64,000 nucleotides of DNA, taken from positions 1 to 64,000 of the forward strand of contig NZ_JAILYH010000012.1 in NCBI RefSeq assembly GCF_019793435.1, given 5' to 3'. Positions within the stretch are counted from its first letter, which is position 1; each line of letters opens with the position of its first letter. A model generated the notes under the pieces. It was not told where the DNA came from. It worked only from the letters and a program-made list of their open reading frames with translations, and did no database searches. Position numbers and translations under genes: made by a program. Shown here in pieces: positions 7,521 through 16,266 of this stretch. This stretch comes from Rhizobium redzepovicii. GTDB taxonomy: Bacteria; Pseudomonadota; Alphaproteobacteria; Rhizobiales; Rhizobiaceae.

Positions 7521-7846
7521 GCCAACGTGGTTGCTTCCCAGGATCAGTTCCGGCCTCAGTCATCGCCAATTGCTGAGTCCGATTCTCCGTCCGCAGGAGC
7601 ATGCCCCTGCGGACGGTTGCCGCAACGGCCCCGACGGCGTCCATAGGCGTTGTTGTTTGCACTCGGGCGTCCGAACTTCTGGACATGATCCAATCGGACA
7701 GTTCGGAAAGTCCCATGCCTCTTGACCTTGTCCCTTCCAATTGTAAGTTCGCTCCTGTCGATCACGTTAGCAATAGCAAGGGGCGCCGCAGCGCCCCAAT
7801 ATTTTCCCGAGAATTAGGAATGGGAAAGCGGAGCTGAAGCTCTACG
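7521..7846. other. Spacer between retron and cysK with two hairpins
   Basis: No gene is supported. An 11-bp perfect stem with an 8-nt loop (CCGTCCGCAGG at 7587-7597, complement at 7606-7616) lies 66 bp after the reverse transcriptase stop, without a U-run. A second GC-rich hairpin follows at 7780-7797. The right edge of the acquired segment should lie here, but I cannot see terminal repeats that would fix it. Confidence 0.5.
7780..7797. terminator. Hairpin between convergent retron RT and cysK
   Basis: GGGGCGC-CGCA-GCGCCCC followed on the plus strand by AATATTTT. It stands between two convergent genes and can end transcription of the retron operon; the T-run is imperfect. Confidence 0.5.
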
Positions 7847-8809
7847 TCAGCTCCCGAGCCCCTCAAACAGCGCCGTGGACAGATAACGCTCCGCAAAGGA
7901 CGGAATGATCACCACGATATTTTTACCCGCATTCTCCGGACGGCTGCCGACCTTGATCGCCGCGGCTAGCGCCGCACCCGAGGAGATGCCGACCGGCACG
8001 CCTTCGAGCCTGGCGACCAGGCGCGCCTGTTCGAAAGCCTCGTCATTGGTGACGGTGACGACCTCGTCGTAGATGCCGGTATCGAGGATCTTCGGGGCGA
8101 AGCCGGCGCCGATGCCTTGGATTTTGTGCGGACCGGGATTGCCGCCGGAGAGGATCGGGGAATCGGCGGGCTCGACGGCGATGATCTGGATCTCGGGCTT
8201 GTGGCTTTTCAGCACCTGGCCGACGCCGGTGATCGTGCCGCCGGTGCCGATGCCGGAGACGAGGATGTCGACCGTGCCCTCGGTGTCGTTCCAGATTTCC
8301 TCGGCGGTCGTCTTGCGGTGGATTTCGGGATTGGCCGGGTTTTCGAACTGCTGCGGAATGATGGCGTCGGGAAGCGACGCCGCCAGCTCCTCCGCCTTGG
8401 CGATCGCGCCCTTCATGCCCTTCGGTCCCTCGGTCAGCACCAGCTCGGCGCCGAGCAGCGCCAGCATCTTGCGGCGCTCGACCGACATAGTTTCCGGCAT
8501 GGTGAGGATCAGCCGGTAACCCTTGGCGGCGGCGGCAAAGGCGAGCGCGATACCGGTGTTGCCGGAGGTCGGCTCGATCAGCACCGTCTTGCCAGGGGTG
8601 ATCTTGCCCTGCGCTTCCAGGCTTTCGATCATCGCCACGCCGATGCGGTCCTTGACGGAGGCGATCGGGTTGAAGAATTCGAGCTTGCCGATCAGGTTGG
8701 CCACCACGCCCTTTTCCCGCGCCAGCTTGTCGAAGCGCACGAGCGGCGTGTTGCCGATGGTCTCGGTGATCGAGGAATAGATGCGGCCGCGGCCGGGCTT
8801 ATGCGACAT
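7847..8809 (-). CDS. cysK: Cysteine synthase A (O-acetylserine sulfhydrylase)
   Basis: PLP-dependent enzyme making L-cysteine from O-acetylserine and sulfide. The 320 residues carry the PLP lysine in NPIASVKDRIG, the substrate loop PTSGNTGIAL and the phosphate-binding GIGTGGTITG. I chose the ATG at 8809 because GGGAGG lies 5 nt upstream and MSHKPGRGRIYSSITETIGNTP is the usual N-terminus; a longer frame to 8863 lacks support. It is convergent with the retron and marks the return to core chromosome. Confidence 0.95.
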   Translation of the reverse strand: MSHKPGRGRIYSSITETIGNTPLVRFDKLAREKGVVANLIGKLEFFNPIASVKDRIGVAMIESLEAQGKITPGKTVLIEPTSGNTGIALAFAAAAKGYRLILTMPETMSVERRKMLALLGAELVLTEGPKGMKGAIAKAEELAASLPDAIIPQQFENPANPEIHRKTTAEEIWNDTEGTVDILVSGIGTGGTITGVGQVLKSHKPEIQIIAVEPADSPILSGGNPGPHKIQGIGAGFAPKILDTGIYDEVVTVTNDEAFEQARLVARLEGVPVGISSGAALAAAIKVGSRPENAGKNIVVIIPSFAERYLSTALFEGLGS

Positions 8810-8953
8810 GAGTGCCTCCCTTTGAAATCCTACGTCTGAAATTGAGGAGGAGAATAGGGTCAAAGGGCTGAAGAGACCAGACCGCGTTCATGTCGGGAGG
8901 GCGGGCGTCGGAGAAAAAAAGCTTTGAAAACCGTTTCTTGCCGGATGTTTATT

Positions 8954-9571
8954 TCAGGCCGCCCGTGTGGCGATGAAGGCCGCCGTGCCGGCCAGGATGC
9001 CTGAAGCAACCCGGTTCAGCGCCTGCAGGGCGCGCGGCTTTTTCAGCATCGTGCGGGCCCGCGAGGCCAGCAGCATATAGGGCACGAGCACGACGATCAG
9101 CACCACGAAGGTCACCGCAAGCAGCATCGCATAGTCGCGCAAGCTTATATGGCCGATATCGATCAGCGTTGGCGCCAGCGCGACATAGAACAGCATCGTC
9201 TTCGGATTGCCGAGCGTCACCAGCAGGCCGGAAAGGAAGGACAGGCCGATATTGCTGGATTTCTTCGCCGCGATATCCTGCGGCACCAGTCCCGCCGTCC
9301 ACAATTTCCAGGCGATATAGCCGAGATAGAGCGCGCCGGCGATCTTGATGACGATGAACACCTCGGTGAAGGTCTGCGCCACAAAGGCAAGGCCGAGAAT
9401 GACCGCGGTGAGATAAGTCATGTCGCCGAGCACCAGGCCGAGGCCCATGAAGAAGGTCTCGCGGAAATTCGAGCCGAGCGCGCGGGCGACGATCGCGGTA
9501 ATCCCGGGTCCGGGAATGGCCGCGGCGATGAACAGCGCTCCGGCATAGGCGATCAGGGCGGTAAGGCTCAT
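8954..9571 (-). CDS. LysE/RhtB-family amino acid exporter
   Basis: A 205-residue inner-membrane protein with about six hydrophobic segments, the N-terminal PGPG motif (AAAIPGPGITAIVARAL) and LGNPKTMLFYVALAP, both characteristic of the LysE/RhtB superfamily. It should export an amino acid or homoserine-lactone-like compound; the substrate cannot be read from sequence. It stands alone, downstream of the dps promoter region and transcribed away from it. Confidence 0.88.
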   Translation of the reverse strand: MSLTALIAYAGALFIAAAIPGPGITAIVARALGSNFRETFFMGLGLVLGDMTYLTAVILGLAFVAQTFTEVFIVIKIAGALYLGYIAWKLWTAGLVPQDIAAKKSSNIGLSFLSGLLVTLGNPKTMLFYVALAPTLIDIGHISLRDYAMLLAVTFVVLIVVLVPYMLLASRARTMLKKPRALQALNRVASGILAGTAAFIATRAA

Positions 9572-9799
9572 CTTTGATATCCACTGGATTGCGCGATCTC
9601 TCTATAGGCGCGCGTTGCGGCTTCATCAATGCTTCGGTGCTGATCGGTCCATAACCATAAGGAATAGGTCTGCTGAACCTCGGTCCACTTGGAAAGCGGT
9701 CGGGCCTTGCTAGTTCTCTCTCTGCACGCGCGCCGTCAGTGTCTTCTGCGCTCGAAAAGGTCGGCGGCGTCGAGATTTTGATCACCAAGGAGAGAATGA

Positions 9800-10318
9800 A
9801 TGTCCCCGACCCCAGCCGAAACCCGCAGACTTTCGCCGCTGAAGACGCCGTCCACTCTGCCGACCAACGCCGTCACCGACATTTCGGCGGCGCTGACCGC
9901 GCTGCTCGCCGATGTCTTCGCGCTTTATCTGAAAACCAAGAACTTCCACTGGCACATGTCCGGCCCGCATTTCCGCGACTACCACCTGCTGCTCGACGAA
10001 CAGGCCGAGCAGATCTTCGCCATGACCGACGACATTGCCGAGCGCGCCCGCAAGATCGGCGGCGTGACGCTGCGCTCCATCGGCCAGATCGCCCGCCAGC
10101 AGCGAATTTCCGACAATGACGCGGATTTCGTCACGGCCGAGGACATGCTGTCGGAACTGCGTGAGGACAATGGCCAACTCGTTTCGCTGCTGCGCGAGGT
10201 GCACGATCTCTGCGATGAGCACAATGATGTCGCGACCGCCAGCCTGATCGAGAACTGGATCGACGAGTCCGAGCGCCGCACCTGGTTCCTGTTCGAAACG
10301 ACCCGGCGGCAGAAATAA
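9800..10318 (+). CDS. dps: Dps-family DNA-binding ferritin-like protein
   Basis: One hundred and seventy-two residues with the Dps four-helix bundle and the intersubunit ferroxidase signature KNFHWHMSGPHFRDYHLLLDEQ (His and Asp ligands visible). Dps dodecamers oxidise and store iron and protect DNA during starvation and peroxide stress. The N-terminal 25 residues are Pro/Thr-rich and probably flexible. AAGGAGAGA precedes the ATG. About 230 bp of upstream spacer may hold its promoter, but I see no unambiguous operator. Confidence 0.93.
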   Translation: MSPTPAETRRLSPLKTPSTLPTNAVTDISAALTALLADVFALYLKTKNFHWHMSGPHFRDYHLLLDEQAEQIFAMTDDIAERARKIGGVTLRSIGQIARQQRISDNDADFVTAEDMLSELREDNGQLVSLLREVHDLCDEHNDVATASLIENWIDESERRTWFLFETTRRQK

Positions 10319-10363
10319 TATCGGCAGTCGGGCGTGGCGTCATCTGTGCGGCGCGCCCGGCTC

Positions 10364-11266
10364 TCAGCTCTGCAGCGCCCTCGGCCGCAGCCATCTCGGG
10401 CTCCAGCCGAGGTTCATGCCGGCGGCGGCAATGAGGATGATTGCGGCGCCCGCGATCTGCATCGGCTGCAGCGCGTGGCCGAAGGCCAGCCGGTCGACGA
10501 GGATTGCCGCGATCGGATAGAGGAAGGACAGGGCCCCCGTCAGATGTGTCGGCAGCCTCTGGATAGCGCCATAGAGCAGCACATACATCAGCCCGGTATG
10601 GACGACGCCGACGGTCACCAGGATCGCCCATGTCCCGAGATCCGCGGGCGGATGCGAAAAGTCGGTCATCGGCGCCAGCATCAGCATGCCGGTCGCGACC
10701 TGGATCAGCGCGATCAGATGCGGCGGCGTGCCTTTCAGCCATTTCGCGGCAAGTGCTGCCAGCGCGTAGAAGAAGGCCGCGCCCAGCGCCATGAGGATGC
10801 CGAGGCCGTAGCCGTCGACCGTATTGCCGCTCCCACCCGGTTTCGCCTGGACGATCGCCACCATGCCGGCGAAGGAAAGCATCAGCCAGAACAGCTTGGT
10901 GGCGGTTATCTTTTCGCCGAGAAACAGGGCGCCGAGCATCAGCAGCATGAAGGGCTGGGTGTTGTAGACGGTCGTGGCGATCGAGATCGTCGCATGCGAA
11001 TAGGAGGCAAACAGCAGCAGCCAGTTCAAGACGATGGCGATGCCGCCGAAGATGGCGATGCCGAAGGCGCGCAACGTCAGGATACCAGGCCGAAGCAGCC
11101 CGAGCGCGCCGCAGATGACGAGTAGAGTCAGCGCGCCGAACAGGCAGCGCCAGAACACCACGCCGCTGACCGGCTGGCCCGACATGACGACGAACCAGCC
11201 GATCGTCCCCGAGATCAGCATCGCTGCCGTCATCTCCGCCGTGCCTCTTCTAATGTCGCCGCTCAT
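10364..11266 (-). CDS. EamA/DMT-superfamily transporter
   Basis: Three hundred residues with about ten transmembrane segments in two repeated EamA halves. I use the ATG at 11266 because GGAGGCGATC precedes it; the frame extends further upstream to 11380 without a ribosome site. It is divergent from an Lrp-type regulator, a common pairing for amino acid or metabolite exporters. Substrate unknown. Confidence 0.88.
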   Translation of the reverse strand: MSGDIRRGTAEMTAAMLISGTIGWFVVMSGQPVSGVVFWRCLFGALTLLVICGALGLLRPGILTLRAFGIAIFGGIAIVLNWLLLFASYSHATISIATTVYNTQPFMLLMLGALFLGEKITATKLFWLMLSFAGMVAIVQAKPGGSGNTVDGYGLGILMALGAAFFYALAALAAKWLKGTPPHLIALIQVATGMLMLAPMTDFSHPPADLGTWAILVTVGVVHTGLMYVLLYGAIQRLPTHLTGALSFLYPIAAILVDRLAFGHALQPMQIAGAAIILIAAAGMNLGWSPRWLRPRALQS

Positions 11267-11378
11267 GATCGCCTCCGTTTTCGATGGCATCATGATATTG
11301 CGGCGGTGCGCGATTTTATATAAGGTTGAAAAGGATGGTGAACGGCATAGCCTAATAATATGAGGAAAGATTGACGAC

Positions 11379-11843
11379 ATGCCTAACGATGTGCAATCGC
11401 TAGACGAAACCGATCAGGCCATTCTCGAAGCATTGGCCGGCAACGCCCGCATCTCGCTGAAGGAGCTGGCGCAGCAGGTGGGCCTTTCCTCGCCAAGTGC
11501 GGCCGAGCGCCTGCGGCGGCTGGAGGAGCGCGGCGTCATCAAGGCCTTCACCATCGATCTCGATCCTGCCGCCGTTGGCTACCCCCTGCAGGCGATCGTC
11601 CGTGTGCGGCCGCTGCCGGGACAGTTGCACATCGTCGAACGGCTCATTCAGGAGATTCCCGAAATCGTCGAATGCGACAAGGTCACCGGCGAGGATTGTT
11701 TCATCGCCCGCCTGGTCATCCGCTCGATGGCGGAGCTCGACGGTCTCCTCGACCGGGTCGCCGAACGGGCGGAAACCAACACCGCGATGATCAAAGCCTC
11801 GCCCGTCAAGCGCCGCCTGCCGCCGCTGTCACGGAAAAAGTAA
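11379..11843 (+). CDS. Lrp/AsnC-family transcriptional regulator
   Basis: One hundred and fifty-four residues: N-terminal winged HTH (LDETDQAILEALAGNARISLKELAQQVGLS) and C-terminal ligand-binding RAM domain (about 70-150). Divergent from the EamA exporter across about 110 bp, so it probably regulates that gene in response to an amino acid. The C-terminus is basic (KRRLPPLSRKK). Confidence 0.92.
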   Translation: MPNDVQSLDETDQAILEALAGNARISLKELAQQVGLSSPSAAERLRRLEERGVIKAFTIDLDPAAVGYPLQAIVRVRPLPGQLHIVERLIQEIPEIVECDKVTGEDCFIARLVIRSMAELDGLLDRVAERAETNTAMIKASPVKRRLPPLSRKK

Positions 11844-11855
11844 GGCGGCGAACTT

Positions 11856-12758
11856 TTAGAAGTCCGCCATCGGAGACAGCATTGCCGGAAAGTGCGGGGC
11901 CTCATCGCCGAGCCCGCGCAGCATCAATACCGTGCCGCTTTTCGCCGGCTGCGGAGCACCCGCCCAGTCGAGCTTGTCGGGACGGAAAAACACCTCGATG
12001 GCGGCGGAGGCGATGTCGAGCCCGCCGAGGATGACTGCAAGCGTCGGGATCTCGACCGCCACGACATCGAGAAGGCTGAAGCGACCCGCCGCATCCATCT
12101 TCCAGGCGATCACCGCTTGCAGGTCTTCGATGAAGCTGACGCGGACATCGGGATCGAGCTGCGTGTTGATGAGAAACATCGCCGCATTGACGGTGACCGA
12201 GAGCGAGGTCGAAACCGGGCTCCGCGCGTTCAGCAGCGATTGCAGCAGGGCAAGATCATCCGCATCGGTCGGCGCAAGTTGCCGGGCAGGTCCTGAAAAA
12301 ATCGATGGGTCTGGTGCCGCTCCCTGATATCGATGCTGTGGTATCGCGCGGAAACCATAGGGCTCATAGAGCGACGGCTTGTCGGTATAGAGGATGACGG
12401 CTTCAAAGCCCTGCCGGTCGCACCAGTCGAGCGCCTTCACCGTCAAATCGCGATAGAGCCCGCGTCGGCGCCATGCCGGCCGCACGGCGCCCGATTGCAG
12501 CCCGGCGGCATGGACGACCCTGCCATTGAGAACGAAAGGCAGCGCAAAGGCCGAGATATTGGCGGCAAGCCCGCCCTCGGCATCGAACCAGCCGAACGGC
12601 ATGCTTGTGGGGTCGGGGCCGCCGAGCTGCTGCAACGGGCCGATATCGATGCCGAAAATATCCCGGAGCAGGCGCACCAACGCCGCCCAGCCGGCCGGGT
12701 CGCCGAAATAATCCTGCCGGAAGAATAGGCCCGCGCTGTCGGGGCGCTTTGTCATCAC
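11856..12758 (-). CDS. GNAT-family N-acetyltransferase
   Basis: Three hundred residues. The acetyl-CoA-binding core is visible around 75-145 (GLQSGAVRPAWRRRGLYRDLTVKALDW with the R/Q-x-x-G-x-G/A-like loop, then FEAVILYTDKPSLYEPYGFR). The C-terminal half is a second, unassigned domain. Its start overlaps the dut stop by four bases (ATGA), so it is co-translated with dut. Substrate unknown. Confidence 0.85.
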   Translation of the reverse strand: MMTKRPDSAGLFFRQDYFGDPAGWAALVRLLRDIFGIDIGPLQQLGGPDPTSMPFGWFDAEGGLAANISAFALPFVLNGRVVHAAGLQSGAVRPAWRRRGLYRDLTVKALDWCDRQGFEAVILYTDKPSLYEPYGFRAIPQHRYQGAAPDPSIFSGPARQLAPTDADDLALLQSLLNARSPVSTSLSVTVNAAMFLINTQLDPDVRVSFIEDLQAVIAWKMDAAGRFSLLDVVAVEIPTLAVILGGLDIASAAIEVFFRPDKLDWAGAPQPAKSGTVLMLRGLGDEAPHFPAMLSPMADF

Positions 12759-13225
12759 ACGCCGGTGGAACCGAAGCCACCGGCGCCGCGCGTCGTCTCG
12801 CTTGCGGCGGCACTTTCGGCCACCCGCACCTGGGTCACCGGCGCAATCACCATCTGGGCGATGCGCATACCTCGTTCGATGATGAAGGCTTCCTCGCCGA
12901 GATTGACAAGCAGCACCTTCACCTCGCCGCGATAGTCGCTGTCGACGGTTCCGGGCGAATTCAGGCAGGTGATGCCGTGTTTGAAGGCAAGGCCGGAGCG
13001 CGGCCGCACCTGGCCCTCGAAACCTTCGGGGATCTCGAAGATGAAGCCGGTCGGCACCAGCGCCCTTTTGCCAGGCTGAAGCGTCAGCGGCGCTGCCTCG
13101 TCGACGGCGGCGCGCAGGTCCATGCCGGCGGCGCCCTTGCTTTCATAGGCGGGCAGGTCGAGGCCTTCGCCATTGGCCAGGCGGATGAGATTCAGCGTCG
13201 GTCTCACATCATGATGAATGGTCAT
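12755..13225 (-). CDS. dut: Deoxyuridine 5'-triphosphate nucleotidohydrolase
   Basis: Trimeric dUTPase, 156 residues, hydrolysing dUTP to dUMP and PPi. All five family motifs are visible: AAGMDLRAA, PRSGLAFKHG, GTVDSDYRGEV, RGMRIAQMVI and the C-terminal RGAGGFGSTG. Downstream it overlaps a GNAT acetyltransferase gene. Confidence 0.96.
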   Translation of the reverse strand: MTIHHDVRPTLNLIRLANGEGLDLPAYESKGAAGMDLRAAVDEAAPLTLQPGKRALVPTGFIFEIPEGFEGQVRPRSGLAFKHGITCLNSPGTVDSDYRGEVKVLLVNLGEEAFIIERGMRIAQMVIAPVTQVRVAESAAASETTRGAGGFGSTGV

Positions 13226-13316
13226 GGCCCATTACTTTGCGCCCTGAGCGCCGAGGTCAATTGCAATGCCAGGCTTTAATCGCTAGATACGCGGCAATTC
13301 CACAGGATTCACAAGC

Positions 13317-14900
13317 ATGGCCGAAAGTCTCGCCGAGGCGGTCTCCCGCCGCCGCACATTCGCTATTATCGCTCACCCGGACGCGGGCAAGACGACGCTC
13401 ACCGAAAAGCTGCTGCTGTTCGGCGGCGCCATTCAGCTTGCCGGCGAAGTCAAGGCGAAGAAGGATCGCATGCAGACGCGCTCCGACTGGATGAAGATCG
13501 AGCGCGAACGCGGCATCTCCGTCGTCACCTCGGTGATGACCTTCGAATATAACGACAATGTCTTTAACATCCTCGACACGCCTGGTCACGAGGATTTCGC
13601 CGACGACACCTATCGCACGCTGACCGCCGTCGACGCCGCCGTCATGGTCATCGACGCCGCCAAGGGCATCGAGCCGCGCACCCTGAAGCTTTTCGAAGTC
13701 TGCCGCATGCGCGATATCCCGATCATCACCTTCATCAACAAGATGGACCGCGAAAGCCGCGATCCCTTCGAGATCCTCGACGAGGTGGAAGAGAAGCTGG
13801 CGCTGGATACGGCGCCGATCACCTGGCCGATCGGCCGCTCGAAAACCTTCTGCGGCTCCTACAATATTGCCGCCAACACGGTGCGCGGCTCGGATACCGA
13901 AATCGAGGGAACGCCGGTCAACGGTCCGCAGGCTGTTGCCGATCGGCTGCCGGAAAACGAGCGTCGGGCTTTCGTCGAGGAGACGGAACTGGCGATCGAG
14001 GCCTGCCGGCCCTTCGACCGCGAATCCTTCCTGGAAGGCCATATGACCCCGGTCTTCTTCGGCTCGGCGCTGCGCAATTTCGGCGTTCGCGATCTGATCA
14101 ACGCGCTCGGCGAATTTGCGCCGCCGCCGCGCGACCAGGTCGCCGACACCCGGACCGTGCATGCGACCGACGACAAGATGACGGCCTTCGTCTTCAAGAT
14201 CCAGGCCAACATGGACCCCAACCATCGTGACCGCATCGCCTTTGCCCGCATCTGCTCCGGCAAGCTCGAGCGCGGCATGAAGGCAAGGCTTGCCCGCACC
14301 GGCAAGCAGCTCGGTCTGACGGCGCCGCAATTCTTCTTCGCTTCGCAGCGCCAGCTCGCCGACACTGCCTATGCCGGCGATGTCGTCGGCATTCCCAACC
14401 ACGGGACGCTGCGCATCGGCGATACGCTGACCGAAGGCGAAGCCCTCGTCTTCCAGGGCGTGCCGAACTTCTCGCCCGAGATCCTGCGCCGTGTGCGGCT
14501 GGAAGATGCGATGAAGGCGAAGAAGCTGAAAGAAGCGCTGCAGCAGATGGCCGAAGAAGGCGTCGTCCAGCTGTTCTCGCCGGAAGACGGCTCGCCGGCA
14601 ATCGTCGGCGTCGTCGGCGCCCTGCAGCTCGACGTCCTGAAGGAACGGCTGATGGCCGAATACGGCCTGCCGGTCTCCTTCGAAATGTCGCGTTTCTCCG
14701 TCTGCCGCTGGATCTCGGCCGATCAGCCGGCCGATCTGGAAAAATTCCTCACCGTCAAACGCGGCGATATCGCCCGCGATCTCGACGGCGATCCGGTCTT
14801 CCTCGCCCAGGACGGTTTTTCGCTGCGCTACGAATCCGAACGCCATCCGGCGATCAAGATGGTCGCCATCAAGGAATATCACGCCGCCAAGGCGGCGTGA
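13317..14900 (+). CDS. prfC: Peptide chain release factor 3
   Basis: A translational GTPase of 527 residues that removes RF1/RF2 from the ribosome after termination. G1 HPDAGKTTLTEKLL, G3 DTPGHEDF and G4 NKMDRE are present, followed by the EF-Tu-like domain II and the RF3 C-terminal domain. Length is normal. It stands alone and is convergent with the type I secretion operon, only 10 bp from its last gene. Confidence 0.96.
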   Translation: MAESLAEAVSRRRTFAIIAHPDAGKTTLTEKLLLFGGAIQLAGEVKAKKDRMQTRSDWMKIERERGISVVTSVMTFEYNDNVFNILDTPGHEDFADDTYRTLTAVDAAVMVIDAAKGIEPRTLKLFEVCRMRDIPIITFINKMDRESRDPFEILDEVEEKLALDTAPITWPIGRSKTFCGSYNIAANTVRGSDTEIEGTPVNGPQAVADRLPENERRAFVEETELAIEACRPFDRESFLEGHMTPVFFGSALRNFGVRDLINALGEFAPPPRDQVADTRTVHATDDKMTAFVFKIQANMDPNHRDRIAFARICSGKLERGMKARLARTGKQLGLTAPQFFFASQRQLADTAYAGDVVGIPNHGTLRIGDTLTEGEALVFQGVPNFSPEILRRVRLEDAMKAKKLKEALQQMAEEGVVQLFSPEDGSPAIVGVVGALQLDVLKERLMAEYGLPVSFEMSRFSVCRWISADQPADLEKFLTVKRGDIARDLDGDPVFLAQDGFSLRYESERHPAIKMVAIKEYHAAKAA

Positions 14901-14910
14901 TCGGTCGCCG

Positions 14911-16266
14911 CTATTTTTCCCGCAGCGCCCGGCGGAAATTCTGGGTGATCGGCTCGGCCAGATAGGAAAGCACGGTGCGGGCGCCTGTCCGGATCATCGT
15001 TTCGCTCGACATGCCGAGCAGAAGCTTGCGGCCTTCCAGCTTGGTGAGTTCGCTCTTGTCGATCAGCACGGTCGCCGCGAAATAGGGCGCCCCGCTGCGC
15101 TCCTCCACCATCCGGTCGGCCGACACGATCTCAACGACGCCGTCGAGCGGCGGCAGGTTGTAGCGGGCAAATGCCGGGAAACTGACGCGTGCGCGTTGTC
15201 CGGGCGCGATCGTCTCGACATCTTCAGGCCGGACCATGGCCTCGACCACGAGCTGCTGGCCGAGCGGCACGACCGTCATCAGTGTCTCGCCGGGTTTGAT
15301 GACGCCGCCTGTTGTGTGGACCTTCAGGTCCATGACGATGCCATCGACGGGCGCGACGACATTGGTGCGGGCAAGCACGTCCTTGGCGGACCGCTCCTCC
15401 TGTCTAAGGTCGAACAGCTCAGCTTCGACCTTACTCAACTCTTCCACAGCCTCGTTTAGCCGCAAGGTGCTGAGATTGAGGATTTGCATGTCGATCTCGG
15501 CCATGGCGCTCTTGGCGCGGGCAATGGCCGCGACATTGGTCGCGCGTTCCCCCTCGACCTCCCGTTGTTGCCGTCTTAGCAGCAGGCCGCGCTCGCGGGT
15601 GACCAGCCCGCGTTTGAGGAGGCTTTCAAGATCCTTGGTTTCACCCTCGAACCCCTCGATCTGCTTGTCCTCGGTGATGATCAGCTCCTCCAGTCCCGTG
15701 ATCTCTTCCTGGGTCTGACGACGGCGCTGGCTGAGAATTTCACGCTCGTCCTGCAGATTGTGGTGCTTCGCCGCGAAGACATCGCGCTGGGCGGCCACCG
15801 CGTCCTTTGCCGAGCGGGTGGGGTTTGCGAGCAGCGCCGGGTCGAATTCGATCTCGGTCTTGTCGTCGCGCTCGGCCCGCAGACGAGCGGCCAGCGTCTC
15901 ACGCGTTGCGATCCGGTTCTGGACCAGATCGAGCCTCGCCTTTGCCTGTGTGGCGTCGAGTTGGATGAGGACAGTACCCGCCTTGACGATATCGCCATTG
16001 GCGGCGTTCAGACCGGCGATGATGCCGCCCTCCAGGTGCTGGATGAGCTTGCGGTCGCCGGCAACCTTGATGACCCCGGGGGCCACTGCGGCGCTGTCCA
16101 GCGGCGCCAGCGTCGCCCAGCCCCCGGCCATGCCGAAGAACAGGAATATGATCGCGAAGCCGGTGATCGTCACGCCGGTCAGGCGCAGGGGGACCGGAGC
16201 GGTGGGCGGTGAAACCGGTAACGGAACGACCTTCATATCCTTCATGTCTGTCTCGTTTCTTCTCAC
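14911..16266 (-). CDS. prsE: HlyD-family type I secretion membrane-fusion protein (PrsE-like)
   Basis: A 451-residue periplasmic adaptor: one transmembrane segment (about 30-52), a lipoyl-like hairpin (IQHLEGGIIAGLNAANGDIVKAG), a long coiled coil (about 120-290) and a C-terminal beta-barrel domain. It bridges the inner-membrane ABC exporter and a TolC-type channel. The frame starts with GTG at 16266, overlapping the upstream stop as GTGA; an ATG at 16245 is an alternative. The symbol follows rhizobial PrsDE by similarity in type, not proven orthology. Confidence 0.9.
   Translation of the reverse strand: MRRNETDMKDMKVVPLPVSPPTAPVPLRLTGVTITGFAIIFLFFGMAGGWATLAPLDSAAVAPGVIKVAGDRKLIQHLEGGIIAGLNAANGDIVKAGTVLIQLDATQAKARLDLVQNRIATRETLAARLRAERDDKTEIEFDPALLANPTRSAKDAVAAQRDVFAAKHHNLQDEREILSQRRRQTQEEITGLEELIITEDKQIEGFEGETKDLESLLKRGLVTRERGLLLRRQQREVEGERATNVAAIARAKSAMAEIDMQILNLSTLRLNEAVEELSKVEAELFDLRQEERSAKDVLARTNVVAPVDGIVMDLKVHTTGGVIKPGETLMTVVPLGQQLVVEAMVRPEDVETIAPGQRARVSFPAFARYNLPPLDGVVEIVSADRMVEERSGAPYFAATVLIDKSELTKLEGRKLLLGMSSETMIRTGARTVLSYLAEPITQNFRRALREK

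Noticed and set aside
13257..14882. A 541-codon frame antisense to prfC
   Set aside because: Shadow frame of a GC-rich gene; prfC has all family motifs.
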